From the NCBI GenBank assembly GCA_042691655.1, contig CP170506.1:4340001-4404000 (forward strand): 64,000 nucleotides of DNA. Reading direction: 5' to 3'. The translations under genes were made by a program, and so were the position numbers. Every line of letters starts with the position of its first letter. Position 1 is the stretch's first letter. Below, piece after piece: positions 39,385-47,368 of this stretch. The notes beneath the pieces are model-generated. The model saw nothing but the letters and a program-made list of their open reading frames with translations, searched no databases and was not told the DNA's origin. Source of the DNA: UBA695 sp042691655 (GTDB taxonomy: Bacteria > Verrucomicrobiota > Verrucomicrobiia > Chthoniobacterales > Chthoniobacteraceae).

Positions 39385-40105
39385 AAATCCGAAGCCCCGG
39401 GGAGAGCCGGGCCGGTTGGTTGTCCCAGGTGGCGGGGTCGGAAAACTTCTGCCGCAGCGTGCTGATCGCCGAGGTATTGAGGTGGGTAAGCGTGCGGTCG
39501 TCGAGCACCGCGAGCGAGACGCCCATGGCCAGCACTGGGTTCGTGCCGCTCATCGCGGCATACGTTCCCGAGGTGGTGCCGTCGGCTTGGATAAAGAGCA
39601 CCCGGAAACCGACGATGCCCGGTGCGGTGTCTCGCAACGTCACCGATCCGCTCGCGCTCGCGGTGAAGGCGCTGGTGTTACTAAAGGTGATGCTCTGCGC
39701 GGGGCTGTCCCAGAGGATGGCCATGTCGCCGCGCTTGAGCGTGGTCTTGGTCTGGTCCGGATCGAGGGCGTAGGTGACTAGCGAGACGCCGCGCACGGTG
39801 CCGCTCACGGCCGGAACGCCGGGCCGCTGGGTGTAGAAGGCGAGCGTGCCGGTGATGGCTGGGGGGAAGGCGGGGAGGTCGTCGCGGAATACGCCCGCCT
39901 GGGCGTCGCGCGCGACCAAGTCGAGCATGGCCCGCGCTTTGGAGAGGTTATTGACCTGCTTTTCGCCGCCCAGCCAGGTATCGCCCGCGATGCCCGCGAA
40001 CTTGACGAGAAGTACAAGCACAAGGGCCAGCACGACGATGGACGTCATGAGCTCGATGAGCGTGAAGGCCCGGTTACGGTGTGGGGAGATACGTGGTGAC
40101 TTCAT
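39347..40105 (-). CDS. Verru_Chthon cassette protein C-like pseudopilin
   Basis: A 252-residue protein with a prepilin-type N terminus: a short basic leader, then RAFTLIELMTSIVVLALVL (cleavage expected before Phe, Glu at +5). It resembles PulJ/GspJ minor pseudopilins. The C-terminal part is beta-rich (GVSLVTYALDPDQTKT, VGFRVLFIQADG). It overlaps B upstream by 32 bases and A downstream by 38, so all are one transcript. It needs a prepilin peptidase, which is not in this window. Confidence 0.82.
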   Translation of the reverse strand: MKSPRISPHRNRAFTLIELMTSIVVLALVLVLLVKFAGIAGDTWLGGEKQVNNLSKARAMLDLVARDAQAGVFRDDLPAFPPAITGTLAFYTQRPGVPAVSGTVRGVSLVTYALDPDQTKTTLKRGDMAILWDSPAQSITFSNTSAFTASASGSVTLRDTAPGIVGFRVLFIQADGTTSGTYAAMSGTNPVLAMGVSLAVLDDRTLTHLNTSAISTLRQKFSDPATWDNQPARLSPGLRIFERYVPLPKYYQ

Positions 40106-40574
40106 ACTTCCCCTCAGCCAGTTCGGGAGCGGCCCCGGAAGGCCAGCTCAATACAAGGTGGACCTGTGCGATCCGCGTGCCGGTGCGATCATTGGTGCCG
40201 CTGGAGCAGCTCACTCGGAATGCGGCGCTGCCGGAAACGGTAAGGCGACCCTCGGTATCGACGTAACGCGGTGACGCGCCGCCGTAGGCATCGCCATAGG
40301 ATTGTGCGAGGCCCCCGGCGGGAATGGCGAGCGTGCCGGTGGTGGCCGAGTCCGCGAGGCCGGGCGAGGCACTGCGGATCGCGATGACTTTCGAGGCGAT
40401 GCCCGCCGCTTGCACTTGGTTCATCGAGTCGCGGCTGGCCTTGAGCCCCACGCTAAAGAGGCCGATCATGGACACCAGTGCGACGGCGCAAATTCCCAAC
40501 GCCATGACGACCTCCACCAACGTGAAAGCGGGCAGGCCACGTTGGAGATTTCGGGGGAGATGGCGCGGGTTCAT
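40074..40574 (-). CDS. Verru_Chthon cassette protein B-like pseudopilin
   Basis: A 166-residue PilV/GspI-like protein. Leader then PAFTLVEVVMALGICAVALVSM, with Glu at +5 after the expected cleavage. The rest has a small beta domain ending QVHLVLSWPSGAAPELAEG. Second gene of the cassette, 4 bases after D stops and overlapping C. Its order D-B-C-A is the one I associate with verrucomicrobial cassettes. Confidence 0.82.
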   Translation of the reverse strand: MNPRHLPRNLQRGLPAFTLVEVVMALGICAVALVSMIGLFSVGLKASRDSMNQVQAAGIASKVIAIRSASPGLADSATTGTLAIPAGGLAQSYGDAYGGASPRYVDTEGRLTVSGSAAFRVSCSSGTNDRTGTRIAQVHLVLSWPSGAAPELAEGKYEVTTYLPTP

Positions 40575-40578
40575 ATCG

Positions 40579-41274
40579 TCACGGGCGGTAGACCATCGTC
40601 TGACCTGTCAGGCCGCTGATCCGGACCACTGCGACGTTGTGGTTGTCCACCACGCTACCTTGGCACGGCTGGACGGCAAATTCAATGAGGTTGATGGGGC
40701 TCTCGGTGGTGCGGGCCTCGCCCGATGGGGTGAACTGGATAGTCCGTTTGAAGGGTATGGCCGCACCGCGCACGTTCACGGTGAAGAACCCGGCGGCATT
40801 GGTGGCGGGGCTATTGACGGAATCAATGACCATCGGATCGGTGCTGGGAAGTTGAGGGATCTCGGTGCTGGTGAAGGTGCCCGCGTCGTTGAGCTTGAGG
40901 CGGGTCAATACCCGCGGTTTGCCAATCAGGTCGATCTGGCTATTGGGCACGGTGCCGTAGGTGTCCAGCGGTGACTGCTCTCCGCCGCACTTGGAGGCGA
41001 GCACGGCGACGTTAAGCGAGTCGTCCACTTGCTGGAAGCTGACCCAAACGGAGGTGTTATTGGCCACGGCGTAGGTGCGGGCCTGTTCGATCAGACCCGC
41101 CAGGTCGGCCACGGAGGCGTTCATGGTGTTGCCGCGAAGCAGCGAGTTGATGGCCGGGCCGGAGAAACCGAAGAGGACGCCCGCGATCAACATCACCGTC
41201 AGCATTTCAATCAGGCTGAACCCGGACCGGGAAGCGGTAGCGGAGGGAGCCCGATGTGGGATGATTGAGTTCAT
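40579..41274 (-). CDS. Verru_Chthon cassette protein D-like pseudopilin
   Basis: A 231-residue GspH/FimT-like pseudopilin. After a basic leader comes SGFSLIEMLTVMLIAGVLFG with Glu at +5, then ADLAGLIEQARTYAVANNTSVWV, typical of the GspH helix, and a beta-rich domain (SGEARTTESPINLIEFAVQP). First gene of the operon. Its 254-base upstream gap carries the operator-like sequence at 41433-41446, so the cassette is a candidate member of the LacI regulon described for 48088-49134. Confidence 0.83.
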   Translation of the reverse strand: MNSIIPHRAPSATASRSGFSLIEMLTVMLIAGVLFGFSGPAINSLLRGNTMNASVADLAGLIEQARTYAVANNTSVWVSFQQVDDSLNVAVLASKCGGEQSPLDTYGTVPNSQIDLIGKPRVLTRLKLNDAGTFTSTEIPQLPSTDPMVIDSVNSPATNAAGFFTVNVRGAAIPFKRTIQFTPSGEARTTESPINLIEFAVQPCQGSVVDNHNVAVVRISGLTGQTMVYRP

Positions 41275-41387
41275 GGGTTGATTGGAAAAAGGAAGAATGA
41301 AATTTTAGTGAACCATTGGGATGAGCAACGGAGTAGAGGGATGGGGGAAGGGAATTTCAAAAACAGGGGAAACTGTCCTTGGTGTGG

Positions 41388-41431
41388 GGATAACCTACAG
41401 CAGTTCGAAAAACTTGTGCAACGGATAACCT
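41388..41431. repeat. Two 9-bp direct repeats in the cassette leader
   Basis: GGATAACCT occurs at 41388-41396 and again at 41423-41431, 35 bases apart, just downstream (in transcription sense) of the operator-like site and upstream of gene D. It may be a second regulator site or chance. Confidence 0.35.
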
Positions 41432-41432
41432 G

Positions 41433-41446
41433 TTCTAGCTATAGAC
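41433..41446. promoter_or_regulatory. LacI-type operator-like site before the pseudopilin cassette
   Basis: TTCTAGCTATAGAC matches 13 of 14 positions of the form TTCTAGCTATAGAA found at 47271. It lies 159 bases upstream of the first pseudopilin gene. The outer arms TTCTA/TAGAA are mutually inverted around GCTA. Confidence 0.65.
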
Positions 41447-41487
41447 TTGCGTAAGTAAATTTAGGAAAAAGGTTCGCCAGGGATTTC

Positions 41488-41513
41488 CCGGCGCGGAGCG
41501 AACCCCGCGCCGG
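41488..41513 (-). terminator. Hairpin after the PEP-CTERM autotransporter gene
   Basis: A perfect 9-bp GC stem (CCGGCGCGG 41488-41496 with CCGCGCCGG 41505-41513) and 8-nt loop stands 16 bases beyond the stop of the autotransporter gene. There is no T run after it on the minus strand, so it may be a weak terminator or an mRNA-stabilising hairpin. Confidence 0.5.
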
Positions 41514-41528
41514 ATCAAAAGCAGGCTG

Positions 41529-44500
41529 TTAAAAGTTTGTCTGGTCTCCGCGGCGGCGCAGGCGCTGGCCAAAGGCGAGCATGCCGATGCCGCCCACGAG
41601 CATCACCCAGGTGCCGGGTTCGGGAACCACCGTCAGGGTCACGTCGTTATAACTGCTGTCCCCATCGGCGTTGGACGAGAAGCTCAAGAGGTATTCCGTT
41701 GCGCCTGCCGTAAATGTAAAGTCGGAGTTCGAGCTGAGCGTGTAGGTGGAGCCGTTCGTGATGATCGTGGAAAAGTAACCCGTCGTCGTGCCGGTGCCGG
41801 TGTTGTCGATGAGCGTGATCTTGTCGCCCAGCGTCAGGCCGCTCAGAGCGGAAAGATCCAGCGCACCGTCAAGGCTTACATTTCCACTAACCTTCACCTG
41901 ATCGTAGGAATCTCCCGCCACCGCTCCGCTCACTTGCGCCACCAATGTGGAGGTGTGGTTCATGGTGAAGTCGCCCTGGACCGTGGTAATCCCTGGGCTG
42001 TTGCCGGGGGAGAGGGTGCCGCTGGTCAGAGTGAGGTTGCCTGTCACGGTGCTGTTGCCTTTGAGCAAGCCGCTGACGCTGGCGCTTCCGATAATCATGC
42101 CGTTGGCGTCTAGCGTGGCTCCGGCGGAAACCGTGAGTGCGCTGGTGGACTTGGTGGTGCCCGTCAGAACGGTGGTGCCGCTATTCACCGTCACGCTGCT
42201 GGCGATATTGTAGCCGCTCAGCGTGCTTGTACCATTCAGAGTGGTGCTTCCCAAGGTCAGGCCGTTGCCGTTAATGGTGGCGTTCGTGCCGGTTACTGTA
42301 CCATTTGCCGTGCCGGAGCCCGCAAGGGTTGCGCCGGAGTTGACGGTGACGCCGGTGTCCACCGCGAGCGCCCCGTTGAGGGTCAGTTGCCCTTCGTTGA
42401 CGGTCGTGGGACCGCTGTAGGTATTGGCGGCATTGGAAAGGGTCACGGTGCCCGAGCCGAACTTCGTCAGGCCCGAGCCCGCGCCGGTAACGGCCCCGCT
42501 AAAGACGACGTTGCCAGCGCCTCCCACGGTCAGCGTGTTGACCCCGCTGGAGTTAAGATTCGTGCTGTTGGCGAAAGTCAGTGTGTCCGCATCAACCTGG
42601 AGAGTGCCGGAGCCGACCAAGGAAAGCGTGGCATAGGTGCTAGTGTTTCCGCTCAGCGATTCGAGCTTGGCATTGCCCAGATACCAATACCCACCGCCCG
42701 CATTGGGGAGGTTCGACTTCTGAAATTGCAGAACGCCGGAGTTGATATAAACAGAACCGGTAAGGCTATTGGTTCCAGTCAGCTTCAAGGTGCCTAGGCC
42801 GGACTTGGTGAGCCCTGCTCCGGAGGTGCTGGCCAGCGAACTGGCGATGGTCAGCGTGTCGCTGGCCTGGTCGACCCGGATGACCAATTCGTTGGAATTG
42901 CCGGTGGTGATGGTGCCGGAGGAAATGGTGGAGGCGTTGCCTCCGGACTTGAGGATGCCGCCGACGGTCAGAGTGGCTCCGGTGGCCAGGCTGACGGTGC
43001 TCGTGTCTGCGATCTGCAAGGTGCCGATGCTCACCGAGGATTGCCCGGTTACATTGGTGGTGCCCACCTGCACGCTATTGCCGGAGGTGAACGCCGCGCC
43101 AGTGGTGTTGTTCTGGGTGTTGCTGTCGGTGCCGTAGTTGATCCCGCGCACATACCCGGTGCTGTCGTAATAGGCAAAGGAGGCGCTGCTTGAGTTGCCC
43201 TCGTAAAAATAGCGGGCCCCGAGGACCCCGGTGGCCTGGCCCGTCAGGACGATCTTGTTGGTGGAGCCGTTGACGCCGTTGGTCGTTACAAAATTCCCCG
43301 TGGCCCCTTTGGAGCTGCCAGCCAGCGAGGTGAAGGTGAGGGTGCTGTTGCCGCCGTTGTTGGTGGATTGAACGTTGCCATCCCCCGCAGTGAATGTCAG
43401 GGAGCCCATGTTCTGGCTCACGCCGCTGGCTTCGTTCACATTAAAGGTCCCGCCGGAGGTGGTGAAGTTCAGCGCGGAATAGGTGCCGCCGGAGTTGATG
43501 AGGTTGCCGCTGGTGCCGTTGCCGACCTGCAACGTCCCGGAGGCAACGGTGGTGGTGCCGGTATAGGTAAAAGCGCCCGTCAGCACGAGGGTGCCGTTGC
43601 CGTCGCCCGAGCGGTAGACCCCGTTGGCGTCGTAGTAGGCGGTCCCGGCGCTTTTGGTCAAACTATAGATCCCAGCTCCCGTTCCGTTGCCAAACCCGGA
43701 GGCCATGGTGATCGTATTGCCGTTGGATACGCCGAATGAGAAAGTGTTGGCGGCGGTCGCAGCCGTGGTAAACGTCCCGTTGAAAGTTAGGTTCGACGAA
43801 CTGGTCGCGTAGTTGTTGATCGCGTTGGCTCCACCGTAAGTAATGGCCCGGTTGGTCGTCTGATCCCCGGAGCCGATGTAACTGAATCGCCCGCCGTTAC
43901 CGAGGCTGATTGCCCCGCTGCTGGCATTGGAGATGCCCAGGGCGCTGGCTCCGGCCCCGGCTCCAGTGTTGTTGATCGACGTATAGGAAAAGAGGCCGGC
44001 TATAGTATAGGTGGTGTCGACGGTGTTGGAATTATTGGAGAGAACAATGGCGGGTGCCGCAGACACACTGCTGGTGCTGCCAAGCTGGGAATAGCCACCG
44101 GTAAAGTTGGTGCTGGCACCGCCGCCGGTGAGCTTGGAGGCGATCACCAACACGGGAAGGACGGCGGGAGTGCTGGTAATGCTGGAGTTCGCCTGATAAC
44201 TGACGGTGTGTTTCTCGTTGGTGAGGTTGATGGTCAGGTCGCTGCCTAACGTCACGACGCTGCTCGTCGTCGAGGGCAGGTAGATATTCTTGGAAAGATT
44301 GACGATGGTGTCGCCCGCCGTACCGTCTCCTTTGAAAGTAATGGATTCGGTACCCGTACCGGTATTGGAAGTGGTACCGAAGTAAAGGCTCTGAACGTTA
44401 ATGGTACCGACGGTGGTGGCGCTCAAAACGACCGACGTCGAGCTGTTGATCGCGCCGAAGTTGAGATCGTTGGTCGTGGAGAACGTCGGGGTGCTCAGGT

Positions 44501-44642
44501 AATTGGCCTGGGCATCCCAGAGGGTTCCGGTACCGCTCCACGTCGAAGTGGTCGCGAAGGCGGAATTGGCTGCGAGGAGCACCGCTGAAATAGCGGCGGG
44601 GGTGATAATTTGGCGAATCCTCAGAGAGGTAGGGGTTTTCAT
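41529..44642 (-). CDS. PEP-CTERM autotransporter-repeat surface protein
   Basis: A 1037-residue secreted protein. The signal peptide (MKTPTSLRIRQIITPAAISA to about residue 31) is followed by many autotransporter-associated beta-strand repeats such as GNGTLVLTGAFTYTGTTTV and GSGTVTLSNAANTYSGPTTV, forming a predicted beta-helix. The C terminus is a PEP-CTERM signal: VPEPGTWVMLVGG, a hydrophobic helix, then RLRRR. Such proteins are handled by an exosortase, which is not in the window. ATG 44642 is chosen because it starts the signal peptide; the frame extends to 44714 without sense. An operator-like site lies about 84 bases upstream. Adjacent to the pseudopilin cassette. Probably a surface adhesin or matrix protein. 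Confidence 0.87.
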   Translation of the reverse strand: MKTPTSLRIRQIITPAAISAVLLAANSAFATTSTWSGTGTLWDAQANYLSTPTFSTTNDLNFGAINSSTSVVLSATTVGTINVQSLYFGTTSNTGTGTESITFKGDGTAGDTIVNLSKNIYLPSTTSSVVTLGSDLTINLTNEKHTVSYQANSSITSTPAVLPVLVIASKLTGGGASTNFTGGYSQLGSTSSVSAAPAIVLSNNSNTVDTTYTIAGLFSYTSINNTGAGAGASALGISNASSGAISLGNGGRFSYIGSGDQTTNRAITYGGANAINNYATSSSNLTFNGTFTTAATAANTFSFGVSNGNTITMASGFGNGTGAGIYSLTKSAGTAYYDANGVYRSGDGNGTLVLTGAFTYTGTTTVASGTLQVGNGTSGNLINSGGTYSALNFTTSGGTFNVNEASGVSQNMGSLTFTAGDGNVQSTNNGGNSTLTFTSLAGSSKGATGNFVTTNGVNGSTNKIVLTGQATGVLGARYFYEGNSSSASFAYYDSTGYVRGINYGTDSNTQNNTTGAAFTSGNSVQVGTTNVTGQSSVSIGTLQIADTSTVSLATGATLTVGGILKSGGNASTISSGTITTGNSNELVIRVDQASDTLTIASSLASTSGAGLTKSGLGTLKLTGTNSLTGSVYINSGVLQFQKSNLPNAGGGYWYLGNAKLESLSGNTSTYATLSLVGSGTLQVDADTLTFANSTNLNSSGVNTLTVGGAGNVVFSGAVTGAGSGLTKFGSGTVTLSNAANTYSGPTTVNEGQLTLNGALAVDTGVTVNSGATLAGSGTANGTVTGTNATINGNGLTLGSTTLNGTSTLSGYNIASSVTVNSGTTVLTGTTKSTSALTVSAGATLDANGMIIGSASVSGLLKGNSTVTGNLTLTSGTLSPGNSPGITTVQGDFTMNHTSTLVAQVSGAVAGDSYDQVKVSGNVSLDGALDLSALSGLTLGDKITLIDNTGTGTTTGYFSTIITNGSTYTLSSNSDFTFTAGATEYLLSFSSNADGDSSYNDVTLTVVPEPGTWVMLVGGIGMLAFGQRLRRRGDQTNF

Positions 44643-44680
44643 ACTCAAGGGATGTTTGGGAGGGACGTTGGGGTGTTGGT

Positions 44681-44696
44681 GTGGGACTTTTCCCAC
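44681..44696 (-). other. Small hairpin in the autotransporter leader
   Basis: GTGGGA and TCCCAC form a 6-bp stem with a 4-nt loop, 38-54 bases before the ATG at 44642. It may affect translation. Seen only by eye. Confidence 0.3.
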
Positions 44697-44725
44697 AAAG
44701 CAGAAGGAAGGCAATGGTATCGGAG

Positions 44726-44739
44726 TTCTAACTATTGAA
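44726..44739. promoter_or_regulatory. LacI-type operator-like site before the PEP-CTERM gene
   Basis: TTCTAACTATTGAA differs from TTCTAGCTATAGAA at two positions. It is 84 bases upstream of the ATG at 44642 and 17 bases past the end of the dehydrogenase gene. A weak -10-like TACCAT follows on the minus strand, so the site would overlap the -35 region. Confidence 0.55.
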
Positions 44740-44756
44740 TGAGGCCGATGGGCCTC

Positions 44757-45767
44757 TCAGGTGATCCGGTCATAGACATCGAGGGTGATCAAAGACTCCA
44801 GCGGATCGCCCATGATGAACCGGGCGATGTTGCGCAAGGCCAGCTCTCCGCAGGCCCGCAGGTGATCGGTGGTGGGGCCGCTGATGTGCGGCAGCAAGGT
44901 TACGTTGCGCAGGCCGCGCAGGGGATGAACCGCCGGAAGCGGTTCCTGGTGGTAGACGTCGAGCCCGATTTGAAGCGTTCCCTCGCGGGCCACTTTAAGG
45001 AGCGCGTCGCCGTCGACCACGCCCGGTCTGCCGGTGTTGACGAAGACGGCCCCGGGAGGCAACCGCCGGAGCAGAGCCTCGGTAATGGACCCTTTGGTCT
45101 CGGCGGTGAACGCCGCCAGCTCGACCAGGACATCCGAATCGGAAAATAGTTCCTCAAGCGAGTCAACGCGCTGCACGCCGTGGGCCAGCAGCACCGCATC
45201 GCTCACATAGGGATCGTAGGTGCGAACCGAGCACCGAAATGGCGCAATGAGCCGCGAAAAGCAGCGCGCGATGTTCCCAAACCCGTGGATGCCGATGCGC
45301 TTCTCGAAAAGGCTGGAGGGGAGCAGCTCCGGTTCCCATTTCCCCTCCATGTGCATCCCGAGGGCGTAGTAGGTGACCCGGCGCATGGCGCACAGCGTCA
45401 GCATCATCGTGCATTCGGCGATGGTCCGGCTGATGGAAGCCCCCCAGTTGGTCACCAGCATTCCGCGCTCGATCATTTCACGGCTGATAATCCAGCGCAC
45501 CTCGCCGCAAAGATGGCAGATGTAGCGGAGACTCTCCGGAAGGACGGCGGGAAGCGGGTAGGTATCCCATCCCGTCACCAGAATGTCGGGGCGGAAGTCG
45601 CGCATCAGCGCCGTCCAGCGCTCGACCGTGTCGCAATAGGGGTCAAAGACGACCATTTCCGAGGCCATCCTTTGCATGCGGTCCAGCAGGTCTTGCGGCA
45701 GCAGCCCCTTGCCCCGGCGTGCATTGAGGGAGACAAGGATGCGCGGCTTTTTGAAACAATCGGTCAT
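44757..45767 (-). CDS. D-isomer-specific 2-hydroxyacid dehydrogenase-like protein
   Basis: A 336-residue NAD-dependent dehydrogenase. The nucleotide site is IGIHGFGNIARCFSRLIAPF; VNTGRPGVVDGDALL corresponds to the NTARG segment, and LLPHISGPTTD supplies the catalytic His. The catalytic domain flanks it (MLVTNWGASISRTIAECT). It may reduce a keto acid such as hydroxypyruvate, or act on a sugar acid; the substrate is unknown. It starts 30 bases after the acetyl xylan esterase gene stops, so the two probably form one operon under the shared operators at 47271-47321. Confidence 0.85.
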   Translation of the reverse strand: MTDCFKKPRILVSLNARRGKGLLPQDLLDRMQRMASEMVVFDPYCDTVERWTALMRDFRPDILVTGWDTYPLPAVLPESLRYICHLCGEVRWIISREMIERGMLVTNWGASISRTIAECTMMLTLCAMRRVTYYALGMHMEGKWEPELLPSSLFEKRIGIHGFGNIARCFSRLIAPFRCSVRTYDPYVSDAVLLAHGVQRVDSLEELFSDSDVLVELAAFTAETKGSITEALLRRLPPGAVFVNTGRPGVVDGDALLKVAREGTLQIGLDVYHQEPLPAVHPLRGLRNVTLLPHISGPTTDHLRACGELALRNIARFIMGDPLESLITLDVYDRIT

Positions 45768-45797
45768 AGGAAAAAATTCGCCGGGGGAAATTTAGGA

Positions 45798-47171
45798 TTA
45801 CTGCGCCGCTTTGGCTTGCTCGGCTATATGGGCATCGACGGCTTTGGAGATGGCCATCCATACGCCGGGGCCGCCCGCGTCGTGACCGCGCACGGGGTCG
45901 TTGACGATGGTTTTGGGACCGGCAAGCTGGTTGAACGCCGCGTAGCTGCCGGTGGGCGGACAGGTGACGTCGCAGAAGCCAATCCAGCCGTAAACCGGCG
46001 TCTTGATCCGCGTGGCAAAGTTCACGGTGTCGAAATAGCGCATGGCTTCGAGGGCCTTCGGATCGAGCTTCCCGTCAGCACCCTTCGGAACGACCTTCGG
46101 CCAGCCCGCGATGCGGCCCACCACCGGCCCGCTGGGGTCGCATTGCCCGGGGACACAGGCGACGGTGAAGGTTACGCGCGGATCCAGCGACGTGGCGGCC
46201 AGCGACTGTGCGCCGCCCTGGCTGACGCCGACGACGAGCAGCGTCCGTCCGTCCCATTCCGGCTGCGAGGTCAGGAAATCGAGCCCCCGCTGCGCCCGCA
46301 GGTACATGCCGAGGAAGTAGTAGGTATCGCGCGATTCGCGGCCCCGCACGCGGTAGTCCTTGAGTTCGCCGTTGGCCAGGTCGTTATAATATTCGCGCGG
46401 TTTGCCAACGGGGATGCCGTGGGCGTTGAGGTCGAGCGCGAGGACGCCTTTCTGCGCGTATCTTGTAGGAGCCAGTAAGTCCGTGGCCACGACGCCCGCG
46501 CCCTCCACGTAGAGCAGCGCCGGGCAGCTCTTGGGCTTCGCGCCCACCGGGCGGGCGTAGTAACCGGAGGCGGGGTTGCCAACGCAATCGGCCTGGAATT
46601 CAAACGTCTCCACCCCGGTCCGGCCCGCGGGCGGCGGCACCGAGGTCAGCTTCGGGTTGATCGGCACGGCGGCGAGCTGCTTCTTTTTCTCCGCCCAAAA
46701 CGCGTCGAAATCCGCCGGTTTGGGGAGGCTCGGCTGGATGTCGCTCGGATCGATGGCCGCTGCGGCCAGCGCGGTGTAGTTCTTGTCGGTGCCCTTGAAG
46801 CTCACTTCGCATTGCAGGAAACCCGGTTCGCCGAGCGTGCCCGTCACCACGGCGCGCCCCTCGGCATTGAGGGTAGCGGTGCCGGTTTGCAGCGGCGGGA
46901 TGACGCCGTCTTTGGTGAGCTTCCAAACCACCGCGCCCTCCGTCGCAGGCTGCCGGTTATGCTCCAGGTAGACCTCGAAGTTCACCGGTTCGCCCTTATG
47001 GTAAACGGCCGCCGAACGCTCGGTGTAGACCGAAACGATATACTCCACCGCTTTTTCCCCGTCCGAGGAAGCCCCGGCGAAAAGCGAAGCGGCAGAGGAA
47101 AGGGCCACGGCAACGCAGACGCACGCTGCGCGCCAGCGGGATGCCGGAAGGAACAAGGAGGAGGAGGTCAT
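45798..47171 (-). CDS. Secreted acetyl xylan esterase (AXE1-like)
   Basis: A 457-residue alpha/beta hydrolase. Signal peptide at residues 1-33 (SRWRAACVCVAVALSSAASL then AGA). A beta-sandwich N-terminal domain (about 40-140, FEVYLEHNRQPATEGAVVWK) precedes the AXE1/cephalosporin-C deacetylase-like catalytic part, with the nucleophile serine in GVSQGGAQS and a late VRGHDAGGPG that may hold the His. It removes acetyl groups from polysaccharides such as xylan or pectin. ATG 47171 fits the signal peptide; the frame extends 10 residues further. It shares the 197-base control region with the divergent GH16 gene. Confidence 0.88.
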   Translation of the reverse strand: MTSSSLFLPASRWRAACVCVAVALSSAASLFAGASSDGEKAVEYIVSVYTERSAAVYHKGEPVNFEVYLEHNRQPATEGAVVWKLTKDGVIPPLQTGTATLNAEGRAVVTGTLGEPGFLQCEVSFKGTDKNYTALAAAAIDPSDIQPSLPKPADFDAFWAEKKKQLAAVPINPKLTSVPPPAGRTGVETFEFQADCVGNPASGYYARPVGAKPKSCPALLYVEGAGVVATDLLAPTRYAQKGVLALDLNAHGIPVGKPREYYNDLANGELKDYRVRGRESRDTYYFLGMYLRAQRGLDFLTSQPEWDGRTLLVVGVSQGGAQSLAATSLDPRVTFTVACVPGQCDPSGPVVGRIAGWPKVVPKGADGKLDPKALEAMRYFDTVNFATRIKTPVYGWIGFCDVTCPPTGSYAAFNQLAGPKTIVNDPVRGHDAGGPGVWMAISKAVDAHIAEQAKAAQ

Positions 47172-47270
47172 AAAATTTGGGGGCGCTATATCTTTGCACA
47201 TGCCGCGTGATGCGGCTCGAATCTGTTTGGAAAATAAGAACGTTCGGCGCTAACTCCAAATGCTTTGGTG

Positions 47271-47284
47271 TTCTAGCTATAGAA
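47271..47284. promoter_or_regulatory. LacI-type operator-like site 1 between esterase and GH16 genes
   Basis: TTCTAGCTATAGAA, the best form of the motif. It is 100 bases upstream of the esterase start and 85 bases upstream of the GH16 start, in their shared intergenic region. Confidence 0.7.
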
Positions 47285-47307
47285 TTCCGCCACTTTGCAG
47301 ATTTCCG

Positions 47308-47321
47308 CTCTATAGTTAGCA
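47308..47321. promoter_or_regulatory. LacI-type operator-like site 2 between esterase and GH16 genes
   Basis: Read on the minus strand the site is TGCTAACTATAGAG, 10 of 14 positions like site 1, in opposite orientation and 37 bases away centre to centre. It is 48 bases upstream of the GH16 ATG. Two sites at this spacing could support a loop. Confidence 0.6.
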
Positions 47322-47368
47322 CCGCGCGCCGGTTGTCCTTCGCCGCCGCGCTCTTATGGTAGGGGCAC

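Noticed and set aside
43990..44010. CTATAG-containing sequence inside the autotransporter gene
   Set aside because: It lacks the TTCTA and TAGAA arms and lies within coding DNA.
45180..46478. Plus-strand frame of 432 codons over esterase and dehydrogenase
   Set aside because: Antisense to two real genes on the minus strand; no motifs.
47205..47230. GGCTCGAATC-like stretch, considered as a tRNA T-arm
   Set aside because: No cloverleaf can be drawn around it; no tRNA was found in the window.
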